Shown here: positions 9,579 through 18,070 of the stretch, in pieces | Numbering within the stretch: the stretch's first letter is position 1 | How the letters are laid out: each line of letters starts with the position of its first letter | NCBI GenBank assembly: GCA_964406575.1 | Contig: CAYOSH010000001.1 | Location: forward strand, 193,390-257,389 | From: WTAW01 sp964406575 | GTDB taxonomy: Bacteria > Acidobacteriota > Aminicenantia > Aminicenantales > Aminicenantaceae | DNA length: 64,000 nucleotides | Reading direction: 5' to 3' | Translations under genes and position numbers: made by a program | The notes under the pieces: model-generated | Told to the model about the DNA's origin: nothing | The model's input: only the letters and a program-made list of their open reading frames with translations | The model's database searches: none

Positions 9579-11600
9579 ATGGGAAAAAGAATCTATTATT
9601 CGTGTTTGACCATTCTGATTGTGTGTCTCTGCCTTCATGCGGAGACGAAACGTCCGCTGACACCGGAGGACCTCTATCGGATCAAGGAGGTCACGGATCC
9701 CCGTGTTTCACCTGACGGGAAATGGATTGCCTTCACCGTTTCGGTTCCCGATCTAAAGGCCAACGATTTCAACAGTGACATCTGGGTGATGCCACTGGCA
9801 GGGGGGGATCCTTTCCAACTGACCAGAAGTCCCGAGTCAGATCATTCGCCGAGATGGTCTCCTGATGGAAGCCGCATTGCCTTTATTTCGTCGAGGGATG
9901 GCGTATCAAATCTTTATCTCATATCTCTCAAAGGCGGCGAGGCCAAAAAGGTTACAGATTCAAAAACCAGCCTATATTTGCCTATATGGACACGGGATGG
10001 AAAACATATTGTATGTGGCTCACGTGTCCTCCCGGAAGGGAAAACAGATATCGAGAACTGGACCAAAGATGAGCTGCCCAAATGTGAGGCGCGAACGATC
10101 AATCGGCTGCTCTTCCGTCAGTGGAAAAGGTGGCTGGGCGATAAGCGAAATCATGTGTTTCTGGTGACGATCGCCGATGGATCGATGAAGGACCTGACGC
10201 CTGGGGATTTCGATACGCCTCCGGTATCCCTGTCCAGCGACCATGACTTCGATATCTCCCCGGATGGAAAAGAGATATGCTTCGTCAAGAACACAGATCC
10301 AATGCTCGCGACAAGCACGAATAACGACCTGTTCATTGTGGATGTGGCGACTCTGAATGAGAAAAAAATCACACCAAATCCTGCTCTTGACACGCATCCC
10401 ATTTATTCACCCGACGGCCGGTACATCGCTTACGCGGCAATGGAAAAAGTGGGGTATGAGGCCGATCGCAAAGTCTTGGCTGTGTATGACAGAACAGAGA
10501 GCAGACACGCTCGATTGACGGATTCTCTCGACCGATCCGTGGAGCAGATTCTCTGGGGCCCAGACAGCCGGAGTCTTTTTTTCACTGTCAGGGAAGAGGG
10601 GCGTCGCTCGATCTATGGTGTCGACCTAAAGGGCGTTGTCCATCAAATTTGCGGCGAGGGGTATAACGGTCCCATCGATGTCAGCCCTGATGGGAAGTCC
10701 CTGCTTTGTGTGCGTTCCTACAATTTTATGCCAAACGAGCTTTTTGTAGTTTCCGTTAAAGAAGGAACAACTGCTCAACTCACTTCTTTGAACGCGGCTT
10801 TTCTGAAGGAGTTGGATCTTCCAAAACTCGAAGAATTTTGGTTTACGGGCGCTGAGAACACCAATGTCCATGGGTTTATTCAAAAACCACCCGGTTATGA
10901 AGCGGGAAAAAAATATCCTGTTGTGTTAACCATACACGGGGGACCGCAGAATATGTGGGCCGACAGGTTCATGACCACATGGTTCACATTTCAGCTCGTT
11001 TGCGCTCCAGGGTATGTCGGCGTCTTCATCAATCCGAGGGGAAGCTCGGGTTACGGGTCCACATTCCGCGAGCAGGTGAGCCGGGATTATGGCGGCCGCT
11101 GTTATAAAGATCTGATGAATGGCATGGATTATGTGCTTGAGAACTATGATTATGTGGATGACACCCGGTTAGCGGCCATCGGAGGTTCATTCGGCGGCTA
11201 TTCAGTGAATTGGATCATGGCACACACTGATAGGTTTAAGTGTATTGTCAGTCATGCCAGCCTTTACAATTTGGTGAGTTTTTATGGGGCAACGGAAGAG
11301 TTGTGGTTCCCCGAGTGGGACATGGGGAAGAGCCCTTGGGCCGAGCCGGAATTGTATGCAAAATGGTCACCTCATGTTCATGCCGAAAAATTCAAGACTC
11401 CGACTCTTGTCACACATGGCGAATTGGATTATCGTGTCCCTTTGACCGAAAGTTTCCAGCTCTTCACTGCGCTTCAGAGACAGGGAATTCCATCACGTCT
11501 GGTTGTTTTTCCGGACGAGGGGCATGTGATTTCTGTGCCCCAGAACAACGTGCGCTGGTGGAGAGAGATCTATCTGTGGTTGGAGAAATATCTCAAGTAA
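9579..11600 (+). CDS. S9 family prolyl oligopeptidase/acylaminoacyl-peptidase-like serine peptidase, exported
   Basis: AAAGGAG precedes the ATG and a signal peptide ends near CLCLHAETK. Residues ~30-400 form a beta-propeller of TolB/PD40-type repeats (VSPDGKWIAF, WSPDGSRIAF, ISPDGKEICF, YSPDGRYIAY, VSPDGKSLLC). The C-terminal alpha/beta-hydrolase domain carries Ser537 in GGSFGGYS, Asp617 in GELDYRVP and His649 in DEGHVIS, a complete catalytic triad. The length (673) is usual for bacterial S9C enzymes. It should cleave oligopeptides in the periplasm. Two hairpins with T-rich tails follow the stop codon. Confidence 0.95.
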   Translation: MGKRIYYSCLTILIVCLCLHAETKRPLTPEDLYRIKEVTDPRVSPDGKWIAFTVSVPDLKANDFNSDIWVMPLAGGDPFQLTRSPESDHSPRWSPDGSRIAFISSRDGVSNLYLISLKGGEAKKVTDSKTSLYLPIWTRDGKHIVCGSRVLPEGKTDIENWTKDELPKCEARTINRLLFRQWKRWLGDKRNHVFLVTIADGSMKDLTPGDFDTPPVSLSSDHDFDISPDGKEICFVKNTDPMLATSTNNDLFIVDVATLNEKKITPNPALDTHPIYSPDGRYIAYAAMEKVGYEADRKVLAVYDRTESRHARLTDSLDRSVEQILWGPDSRSLFFTVREEGRRSIYGVDLKGVVHQICGEGYNGPIDVSPDGKSLLCVRSYNFMPNELFVVSVKEGTTAQLTSLNAAFLKELDLPKLEEFWFTGAENTNVHGFIQKPPGYEAGKKYPVVLTIHGGPQNMWADRFMTTWFTFQLVCAPGYVGVFINPRGSSGYGSTFREQVSRDYGGRCYKDLMNGMDYVLENYDYVDDTRLAAIGGSFGGYSVNWIMAHTDRFKCIVSHASLYNLVSFYGATEELWFPEWDMGKSPWAEPELYAKWSPHVHAEKFKTPTLVTHGELDYRVPLTESFQLFTALQRQGIPSRLVVFPDEGHVISVPQNNVRWWREIYLWLEKYLK

Positions 11601-11622
11601 AAAAGGGGCCTATCACCTTTTT
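11600..11622 (+). terminator. Probable intrinsic terminator of the S9 peptidase gene
   Basis: An AAAAGG / CCTTTT stem starts at the stop codon of the peptidase gene and runs into a short T tract. A second hairpin with stronger pairing follows at 11637-11658. Confidence 0.4.
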
Positions 11623-11636
11623 CCAGAGGTAAACAG

Positions 11637-11658
11637 AAAAGGGGACAGTCCCTTTTTT
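11637..11658 (+). terminator. GGGGACAGTCCC palindrome with T tract
   Basis: A G-rich/C-rich stem around ACAGT is flanked by AAAA and seven Ts, giving a terminator-like hairpin. The same core, GGGGACAGTCCCC, recurs after the permease gene at 54768-54790. It therefore seems to be a dispersed palindromic element that has been placed at gene ends rather than a gene-specific terminator. Confidence 0.5.
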
Positions 11659-11744
11659 TATTTGCGAAAGATATGGGTTGCAACAGCGTTGGATTTATGT
11701 CAAATTAAAAAATGCGGATAATTTTAAAAGAGTGGAGGGAGAGA

Positions 11745-12221
11745 ATGAAAAATCGTCTAGTATTTGGTGTGTTTTTGGTGTTTGCTGTGGGGGCATTGAT
11801 TTTGCTTCCAACAGCATGTGCCAAGAAAGAGCAGAAGGCGGAGCAAGAAAAGACGGCCGTTGAAGCAGAACCTGCTGCTAAAGAGGCTGCAGAGGTTGTC
11901 TATACCCGGTCGGACCCTGGGGCATGGAGAGGTAAAGAGGACAGCCATGTTCCTCTGATCGCATATGAAAAAACGGAAACAGGGTTAACGGTCACTGTAA
12001 CCGTGAATCATGAAATGAATCCGGACAAACCCCATTACATCATGGCCATAATGCTCAAGGATGGGGAAGACAATCTGCTCGGGGAAAAGGAATTTCAAGC
12101 CACAGATGAGAAAGCCGAGGCAACCTTTGAGCTCACAACCATTCCTGCAAAGCTAAAAGCCTATGAAAGATGCAACATCCATGGATTATGGATGGACGAG
12201 GTTGACGTAACGACAGAGTGA
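11745..12221 (+). CDS. Lipoprotein with a superoxide reductase (desulfoferrodoxin/neelaredoxin-type) iron-site domain
   Basis: The ATG at 11745 follows GGAGGGAGAG; an in-frame ATG 33 bases upstream has no such site. Residues 1-25 form a lipoprotein signal (LLPTAC, Cys25), then comes a Lys/Glu/Ala-rich linker to about residue 50. Residues 60-155 follow the superoxide reductase pattern: His68 in SHVPLI, His89 and His97 in NHEMNPDKPHYI, and Cys143-x-x-His146 in CNIHGLW. These are the four His and one Cys that hold the Fe centre in that family. Two points differ from standard enzymes: the Lys usually placed directly before the first His is replaced by Ser67 (Lys64 is three earlier), and the His89-His97 loop is two residues longer. 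I infer a membrane-anchored, extracytoplasmic protein that removes superoxide or serves as a redox/iron protein. Confidence 0.75.
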   Translation: MKNRLVFGVFLVFAVGALILLPTACAKKEQKAEQEKTAVEAEPAAKEAAEVVYTRSDPGAWRGKEDSHVPLIAYEKTETGLTVTVTVNHEMNPDKPHYIMAIMLKDGEDNLLGEKEFQATDEKAEATFELTTIPAKLKAYERCNIHGLWMDEVDVTTE

Positions 12222-12235
12222 TCGGATTTACTTTT

Positions 12236-13768
12236 TTATTTGCCGAACTGGAAACCCACGTTAAGGATGGCTTTGTCCATGCCGCTGTATTCTTTATCGG
12301 TGAGGGGCACGCTGAGACCAAACGTGAGCCGAACAACCCGGGAAATATTCAACACACCTTCTAACCCGGGCTCTAAGATGTAAAAAACACCCCCGTAGCG
12401 TCCTGTCCCTGAGCCGGCCAGCGCTGTAGCCCGGAAATGGAGTTTCTTGGAGGGGGAAAAGTTATAGGCAAAAAAGAGCCCTCCGTAGCCGGGCAGACCG
12501 GGGTCAAAATTGGCCTTTCCGTAGCCGGCAAAACCAATGGAGAACACGCTGTTAATGGTCACACCGAGACTCCCTCCCATCAGTAAGCCGTAATCGTTAT
12601 AGACCTCTGTGGATTTGGAGCTGACCTCTCCGAAAATCTGGTAATGGGATTTTCCCTGGAGAACGGTATGCTTTTCGATCTGTTCGGCCCTCCGTCCGCG
12701 GGGAGTGGTGTATTCGACGTCGGACTCTGCAAACTCAGATGGAGTCAGTTCGTATTCGGCCCCTTCTTTCAGGTTGATGGTCGATTCGAAAACACCGCCC
12801 TCGGGGATATTGATCACACGATATTCACCCTGCTCCAACCCCAGCTCGATCTTGCGTCCAGGAGGTTTGGTGAGCTCAACGACCAGTCGGTCCTCTCTGT
12901 CATGGATGAATATCTGCCCGAAAATTTCATCACCGAGAACTAAAATCGCCGAGGCTCTCCGGACATCTGTCATGACCACATCGCCCGTTCCAGACATCTG
13001 GATGTCGGTGTACGGGTGCTGGGGTCCGCTTATGGTCTTTGTCGTCTGCGCCAGCGTCTCATTAAAGGCGAACTGGTAGGCCTCGTTCATTGTCACCCGG
13101 CCATCCTGGCTCATGTCTGCCGCGCCACGCATTCCGGAGATCAGATAATGAGTGAAAAAAGAGCTTTGAATCAGGTCGGATTCCTGAGAGGCCTCGTTGG
13201 CAGAGCTCGAAGTCATGACTGCAAAACCCCGCATATCATAGGCCGAGTCCATCAGAAAGGGCAGTCGTTTCTTTCCCCCCTTGATCCGGGTGAATGCGCC
13301 CGAAGCACAGGAGTCGAGAATGGCGATGCGGACGTCGGCATCAATGCCGTTGACCGTGTCTCTCAGGTTTTCATACGAGATTTTTTCATGCCCCAACAGG
13401 ATATAATCTTCATCCGAATGACCGGAATAATAGAAGATGAATTCAACCCGGCTGTATTCGGCCTTGGATTTTTCGATTCTCGACTGGAACTTTCCTATCT
13501 CCGTGTAGAAAGTCCGCACATCGGGCTCTTCAAGGAGAAGAATATCATCCTCCTCCACTCCACCAAGTTCTTCAAGTACGTTAAGGATGGCTTGCGCATC
13601 GGAGACGGCATAATGAAGACGGACGCGGTCCTTGCCGCCGCTATTCGCACCTACGGCCATGGCAAACCGTTTGATCACAGTATTGTTCTGTACATGGCCA
13701 GGATAGAGTGCTCCTGTACTTAAAAAAAGAGTTGATAAAATGATTAATATCATATTTTTCGTTTTCAT
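12236..13768 (-). CDS. Exported caspase-like (C14) protein fused to a C-terminal barrel-like domain
   Basis: After a signal peptide (MKTKNMILIILSTLFLSTGAL) residues ~31-255 form a caspase/metacaspase-type domain. It has His117 in FYYSGHSDED and Cys154 in AILDSCASGA, plus the typical VGAN and AVSDAQAIL starts. Residues ~265-350 repeat the linker domain (SAILVLGDEIFGQ, VELTKPPGRKIELG, INIPEG) and ~370-510 the barrel-like end (FSIGFAGYGK, VFYILEPGLEGVLNIS, terminal NVGFQFGK) found in the protein at 7745-8608. The start ATG overlaps the stop of the anti-sigma-like gene (ATGA), so translation is coupled. The dyad is complete, so it is probably an active Cys peptidase secreted or tethered at the outer membrane. 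The substrate is unknown. Confidence 0.88.
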   Translation of the reverse strand: MKTKNMILIILSTLFLSTGALYPGHVQNNTVIKRFAMAVGANSGGKDRVRLHYAVSDAQAILNVLEELGGVEEDDILLLEEPDVRTFYTEIGKFQSRIEKSKAEYSRVEFIFYYSGHSDEDYILLGHEKISYENLRDTVNGIDADVRIAILDSCASGAFTRIKGGKKRLPFLMDSAYDMRGFAVMTSSSANEASQESDLIQSSFFTHYLISGMRGAADMSQDGRVTMNEAYQFAFNETLAQTTKTISGPQHPYTDIQMSGTGDVVMTDVRRASAILVLGDEIFGQIFIHDREDRLVVELTKPPGRKIELGLEQGEYRVINIPEGGVFESTINLKEGAEYELTPSEFAESDVEYTTPRGRRAEQIEKHTVLQGKSHYQIFGEVSSKSTEVYNDYGLLMGGSLGVTINSVFSIGFAGYGKANFDPGLPGYGGLFFAYNFSPSKKLHFRATALAGSGTGRYGGVFYILEPGLEGVLNISRVVRLTFGLSVPLTDKEYSGMDKAILNVGFQFGK

Positions 13769-14583
13769 CTGCGGTCTCCCTTTTTGATCAAAAGAGAATA
13801 TTGACTGTAAGTGTCGGGCAGATCGAGGGCTGCCGTTTCAGATCTTTTCGGATCTTTAGCCAGTGTCTTTGCGCTGTTCAGGATCGTTCGGACATCGATC
13901 ACAGACCTCGATGTGATGAAGAAGAATCGTTCAAAGCCCGGAGCGTCGTCGAGTTCGTAGGACGTAGGCAGCAACGTTCTTTGAGCTTGGTCTAGGATTG
14001 GATCTTCGTCGACAGTCTCAGGATAATGTAGCGTGACCACTCCCCTTCCGTCGATGGAAAGAATCACTCCATAGGCATCGCCAACAGGTACATAAGCGAT
14101 CTGGAGGAGGTCTCCTGCACTGGCTTCATCCCCACTCTCCAGCAATTCGACGTCATCATCGATTTTGCGGTGAACAAGAATGTGGGGTTTGGACACATCG
14201 ACTGTTTCGGTCCCTTTGATCCGGTTGCCCTGATGACCCTGAATATCATGCGTTGGGCGGCCTCCGGGATTCTGGAAAACGATAAGGACGACGACTAAAG
14301 CCGCAGCTAAAACAGGCGTCGCATAGAGCAGGCGTTTGAGAAGGATCGGTTGTGTGATCCGGCCCCCCTGTTCTGTTTCCAGTCGGGCTTTAATGTGGGG
14401 CACTACGGCTCCAGAGGGATATTGTTTCAGGATCTCTTCATCGGAGCGTTTGAGGACATTGAGTTTCATTCGGAGTTCCGAATCCGTGTCCAAGAATTTT
14501 TTTATCTCATCCATTCGCGGTGAGGGAAGCTCGCCCAGGAGATATCGTTCCAGTTCCCAGTCTTTGACAGGTTCAATTTTCAT
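13765..14583 (-). CDS. Anti-sigma-factor-like single-pass membrane protein with DUF4384-like C-terminus
   Basis: The N-terminal ~80 residues (WELERYLLGELPSPRMDEIKKFL and beyond) resemble the cytoplasmic region of anti-sigma factors, without the zinc-binding HxxxCxxC. One membrane span lies at about residues 83-103 (LLYATPVLAAALVVVLIVF). The periplasmic part, from about residue 125, has the pattern of DUF4384-type domains (GDLLQIAYVPVGDAYGVILSIDGRG, VTLHYPE, RFFFITS). Its start overlaps the ECF sigma gene by 11 bases and its stop overlaps the caspase-like gene by 4, so all three are coupled. It probably holds the sigma factor inactive until a periplasmic signal arrives. Confidence 0.8.
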   Translation of the reverse strand: MKIEPVKDWELERYLLGELPSPRMDEIKKFLDTDSELRMKLNVLKRSDEEILKQYPSGAVVPHIKARLETEQGGRITQPILLKRLLYATPVLAAALVVVLIVFQNPGGRPTHDIQGHQGNRIKGTETVDVSKPHILVHRKIDDDVELLESGDEASAGDLLQIAYVPVGDAYGVILSIDGRGVVTLHYPETVDEDPILDQAQRTLLPTSYELDDAPGFERFFFITSRSVIDVRTILNSAKTLAKDPKRSETAALDLPDTYSQYSLLIKKGDRR

Positions 14584-15070
14584 TGTAGATCTCCCTTTTG
14601 ATTTTGATGCGCGCTTTGAGTTCTCTTATTCTCTTGCGCACACCTGAGAGTGAAAGGCCGACCTCATCGGCAACCTCCTGGAGAGTCATTCCATCCACAA
14701 AATGCAGTGTCGCGATTTCCCGGGTCGATTGTTTTTCTTTCCAGAACAAGCGCTCCAGCATATCCTTGATGATCAATCTGTGTTCCCCCTCGTCGTAAGA
14801 TGCCAGCTGGATCAGGAGGTCTTCGCTGTCGCTGTCGATCGAGCGGTGGTTCTTTTGATCCCGGATCATATTGAGACAGACATTGGTGGAGATCCGGAAA
14901 AGCAGACTGGATGGGTAGGTTCCCTTCAAGTTTTTTTTGCTGATCATCAATTTGGTAAACACCTCCTGCATGGCATCCAATGCTTTTTCTTCGTTGCGGA
15001 GCAACTGGCGGCAGCGCCGGAGGACCATCGGTCCGTACCGTGTGTAATATTCTTTGATGTTGATCTCCAT
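14573..15070 (-). CDS. ECF-family RNA polymerase sigma factor
   Basis: From the ATG at 15070 the protein is 165 residues, normal for ECF sigma factors; another in-frame ATG at 15127 would add 19 residues without sigma-like sequence, and neither has a strong ribosome binding site. Region 2 is seen in RCRQLLRNEEKALDAMQEVF and in LLFRISTNVCLNMIRDQK. Region 4 is a helix-turn-helix in TLQEVADEVGLSLSGVRKRI. It heads an operon with the anti-sigma-like gene and the caspase-like gene and probably autoregulates it. The intergenic stretch to 15330 contains the likely promoter, which I cannot define. Confidence 0.9.
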   Translation of the reverse strand: MEINIKEYYTRYGPMVLRRCRQLLRNEEKALDAMQEVFTKLMISKKNLKGTYPSSLLFRISTNVCLNMIRDQKNHRSIDSDSEDLLIQLASYDEGEHRLIIKDMLERLFWKEKQSTREIATLHFVDGMTLQEVADEVGLSLSGVRKRIRELKARIKIKREIYNEN

Positions 15071-15330
15071 GTTCTCTGTTCCCGAAATGTGTGATCCATT
15101 TTCGACCTTTCCCTTGATGGAACACATCTGAAGGCCGAAAACGTCACTTTGTTATCAAATTAAGTCGTCCAAATTTTCTGGTCAATGCCCTTCAAATTTT
15201 TATAACCAATACAATAATATACGATATTGATAGTAGGAAGTTGGAAAAAACAGGAAGGGTCATCCTCAAAAGATGGAGCTCTAGCTGATTTTGAGCCTCA
15301 GTTGTTTGCGAAATAAGAATCAATTCAGGA

Positions 15331-16941
15331 TCAGCGCCATTTGACCTCGAGGTTGTGTTCTCCACGGCTTTTGATCTCTGGGTGAAGGTCGAGCTCAAGC
15401 ATTTCCGGTCTGCTGCCCAGTTCCATTGCGGTCAAATAGACCAGGCGAGTAACCTTTTCCATTTTCACAAAATCGGCCCTATCAACCGTGTCGGTTTCCT
15501 GGTGATAATCCTCTGTGGTCCCGCAAAAGAACCAGACCGCAGGAATGCCGTACTGAATGTAAGGGTACTGGTCGCTGCGGAAAAAGAAGTTCTCCGGGTG
15601 TTTGGGGTCTTCATACGTATAGTCTAAGTTCATGTGGATGTATTTCTCATTCACCTTATGGATGGAGGCATCCAGCTTAGAGCTCAATTTATTCGATCCG
15701 ATGAGGTAGATGCTGTTCGGGTCATTCCGGCACAGCATGTCCATGTTGAGCTCCGCGCTCACCTTCTCTACGGGCACTGGGCTGTTCTCTACAAAATAGC
15801 GCGACCCCCAGAGGCCCTTTTCTTCAGCCGTGTGCCAGATCAGGATCACCGAGCGTTTAGGTCTGTTAATGGTGAGGGCTTGGGCAATCTCGAGCATAGC
15901 CACAGTGCCAGAACCATTGTCATCCGCTCCGTTGAATATCTTTCCTTCTCGAGCGCCAAGATGATCATGGTGGGAGCCGAAAAGGATATATTCATCCTTG
16001 AGGTGTTCATCTGTACCTTCGAGCCAGGCGATTACATTGGAGGTGAAGTCATTTTGTGAGTTGACTGCGATGGTGATCTCGAGTTTTCGTCCTGGCAGAT
16101 CACGGGCAGGTATCTGTTCCCCTTCTTTGATCGCTGTAAACATCTCCTGAAGTTCGTCTAGAGAAATCCCCAAAAGTTCACAGGCCATAGAATGCCGGAT
16201 GTCTGCGAGCAGATAGGATTGGCCTTGGGGTGCAATCCAGGCTGTCTTCAGGTCTTTGGCAAGCTGTGCCCGGCCGGTCGTGTCGAAAAGATATGTCTTT
16301 TCAGTAAAATTCTTTTCCCTCTCTTCGCTGACTACACTCAGTACGGCTGCGGCGCCCTTCTGGCCGAGGGCGCGGCTTCTGCGCCTGAGGAGTCTCCGGT
16401 TTTCGGAGGTTTGAAGGCGATGGGCCTCAGGGAGATCGACATCGAGCAGGACGACGATCTTGTCTTTGACGTCGATGCTGCTGAGATCATCCCAGCCCTG
16501 ATCCGGGACCGACAGGCCTAAGCCAGCAAAGGCAAGATCTCCTGAAATGCGGACATCCTGATACGTTCGGTCAGTGATGCCGAAATCATGTGAAAAGGAA
16601 AAACTCTGACTCCCTGTTTTTGAGATCAATCGCATGCGGGATTGCGTGGGATCTATGGTCCTTACCACCAGAGGAATGTTCTGGAAATAGGATCCAGCCG
16701 GCATAATGGGCTCCAGGCCGTAGCTCTCCACCATTGTGGCGATGTATCGCGAGGTGATCTTTAATTCGGGTGATGGCGCGTTCCGGCCCTTGAATTCATC
16801 CGCAGCCAGAAACTTGAGGTGCACTTTTAATTCCTCAGCCGTGATGGATTCGACTGCTTTCTGTTGTGTGTTTTGTTTTGATATGCAGCCAAACAAGAGT
16901 GCTGCCCAAAAAAGAATGAACACCCATCGGATTTTTTTCAT
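15331..16941 (-). CDS. M28 family zinc aminopeptidase, lipoprotein
   Basis: The N-terminus MKKIRWVFILFWAALLFGC is a lipoprotein signal (LLFGC). A PA-like insert lies around residues 120-270. The M28 metal motifs are GSHHDHLG, GADDNGSG, AEEKGLWGS and NMDMLCRND. The last canonical position, usually SDH, reads FRSDQYPYI, so the final His ligand appears as Gln; a Q variant may be tolerated in this branch, or a nearby His such as that in DPKHPENF may substitute. It probably releases N-terminal amino acids from peptides in the periplasm. It stands alone, 260 bases from the ECF operon. Confidence 0.9.
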   Translation of the reverse strand: MKKIRWVFILFWAALLFGCISKQNTQQKAVESITAEELKVHLKFLAADEFKGRNAPSPELKITSRYIATMVESYGLEPIMPAGSYFQNIPLVVRTIDPTQSRMRLISKTGSQSFSFSHDFGITDRTYQDVRISGDLAFAGLGLSVPDQGWDDLSSIDVKDKIVVLLDVDLPEAHRLQTSENRRLLRRRSRALGQKGAAAVLSVVSEEREKNFTEKTYLFDTTGRAQLAKDLKTAWIAPQGQSYLLADIRHSMACELLGISLDELQEMFTAIKEGEQIPARDLPGRKLEITIAVNSQNDFTSNVIAWLEGTDEHLKDEYILFGSHHDHLGAREGKIFNGADDNGSGTVAMLEIAQALTINRPKRSVILIWHTAEEKGLWGSRYFVENSPVPVEKVSAELNMDMLCRNDPNSIYLIGSNKLSSKLDASIHKVNEKYIHMNLDYTYEDPKHPENFFFRSDQYPYIQYGIPAVWFFCGTTEDYHQETDTVDRADFVKMEKVTRLVYLTAMELGSRPEMLELDLHPEIKSRGEHNLEVKWR

Positions 16942-17133
16942 TGAAATTTATTCTCCTAAAGTCCAGTTTTCCTGTCTATATCACAGCTAAAATGGGAAGT
17001 CAAAATCTCCTCAACACTCGTACGCTTCTCCAAAACGGTGGGGACTTAAATCACTTTGCTTTATTTGGTGTTCCAATTGTGTGGTGCAGAAAACCGTGTG
17101 AAGGAATGGGCGGACATAATCCTTCTTTTGTAA

Positions 17134-17170
17134 GTTCCGTTCCCCGAACGGACCGTTTGGTGAACGGAAC
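17134..17170. repeat. Double-hairpin palindromic repeat
   Basis: Outer arms GTTCCGTT (17134-17141) and AACGGAAC (17163-17170) enclose two smaller CCGTT/AACGG hairpins in tandem. A related double hairpin is at 46677-46712, and a partial copy at 48635-48650. It lies in the ~290-base gap between the M28 lipoprotein gene and the Nudix gene, where I see nothing else. Confidence 0.55.
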
Positions 17171-17232
17171 TCATATCGGTCAGCGTGGGGAGCTGAACCT
17201 ACAACGGGCCGTGCGGAAAAAGGTCCTTATAT

Positions 17233-17667
17233 CTAAAGCGGAGAGAGAAAACCAATTTTTTGCAGAAGGTTTCGGGTGCTCTCTGGCATTGGAAGGTGTT
17301 CCAGTTCAGCGGAAGAGAACCACCGGGCATCCAAGGCGTCATCAGCGGGCTGGAGATCTCCGCTTATGTAATCTGCGGAGAGATCCACGATGACATAGTG
17401 GAAGCGGACAGCGCCTTTCTCATCCCGCTCGATCAGATCAAAAGTGTAAACGGGTTCCTTGGCCCTTATGGTCAAGCCCGTCTCTTCGCGGATCTCTCTT
17501 TCGGTCGCTTCCTGTAGGGTCTCTCCGGGTTCCACCGAACCGCCTGGAATTGCCCATAGGTTCTTGTGAGGGGCTTTGTTGCGTTTGACGAGCAGGATCT
17601 TTTCATCGTTGATGACTATAGCACCCACTGCCACTTGGGGAGCTTCGAATGATTGGGGAGCAGTCAT
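17233..17667 (-). CDS. Nudix hydrolase
   Basis: This is a 144-residue single-domain cytoplasmic protein. The Nudix box is complete: GGSVEPGETLQEATEREI followed by REETGL matches GX5EX7REUXEEXGU. The substrate strand pattern (VAVGAIVINDEKILLVKRNK, then NLWAIPGG) is like MutT/ADP-ribose-type pyrophosphatases, and the C-terminal DARWFSSAELEHLP is common in NUDT/ADPRase-like members. It hydrolyses a nucleoside diphosphate linked to another moiety; the exact substrate is not readable. AAAGGA lies ahead of the ATG. It is monocistronic. Confidence 0.9.
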   Translation of the reverse strand: MTAPQSFEAPQVAVGAIVINDEKILLVKRNKAPHKNLWAIPGGSVEPGETLQEATEREIREETGLTIRAKEPVYTFDLIERDEKGAVRFHYVIVDLSADYISGDLQPADDALDARWFSSAELEHLPMPESTRNLLQKIGFLSPL

Positions 17668-17754
17668 GATTAAAAATCCTTTTGGAATGCTCGATGTATT
17701 TGAATGTCCACACGTTCAAAACTATAAACAAAGGGACGTGGAAAAGCAATGATA

Positions 17755-18070
17755 GGAGGATTGGCCCTTGAATTCCGAGTCTCTAAGCAGCATGCCGAAC
17801 TCAGGGACAGCCGCAGAGAATTTGAAATTTTCGAGTGTTTTGGCGAGAGCAATGTTTGTATCTGCCAGAGGCATCTCGATGAGCAGGCTTTTCTCCCCGC
17901 CGGGTTTTTTGTACCGCAATTTGACGATCAAAATCTCTTTGCTCTTGTAAGCCTTGGGATCTATCTTGACCACCTGGTATTTGAGGTCGCCCACAACCGG
18001 GACCTCTTCCTCACTCCCGCACAGGGGATGACTTCATAAAGGGCAGTAACTGTGTGACCTGGCGCGTTTG
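17755..18070 (-). pseudogene. Frameshifted fragment of a VWA-domain (YfbK-like) gene
   Basis: On the minus strand, the ~76 residues from MGDLKYQVVKIDPKAYKS to LLRDSEFKG align without gaps to the C-terminal part of the intact VWA protein at 35084-37018, with about 10 differences (around 87 percent identity by my count). Upstream, GHTVTALYEVIP continues the match in another frame, so one extra base near 18020 breaks the frame. The match ends abruptly at the residues equivalent to SSY, so the last ~30 residues of the parent are missing. There is no start codon or VWA domain left. It is a decayed duplicate or remnant of a deletion. Confidence 0.8.

Noticed and set aside
11637..11658. GGGGACAGTCCC palindrome as a phage or integron attachment site
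   Set aside because: No integrase, tRNA or direct repeat lies near, and the second copy also sits behind a stop codon, so a dispersed palindrome is simpler.
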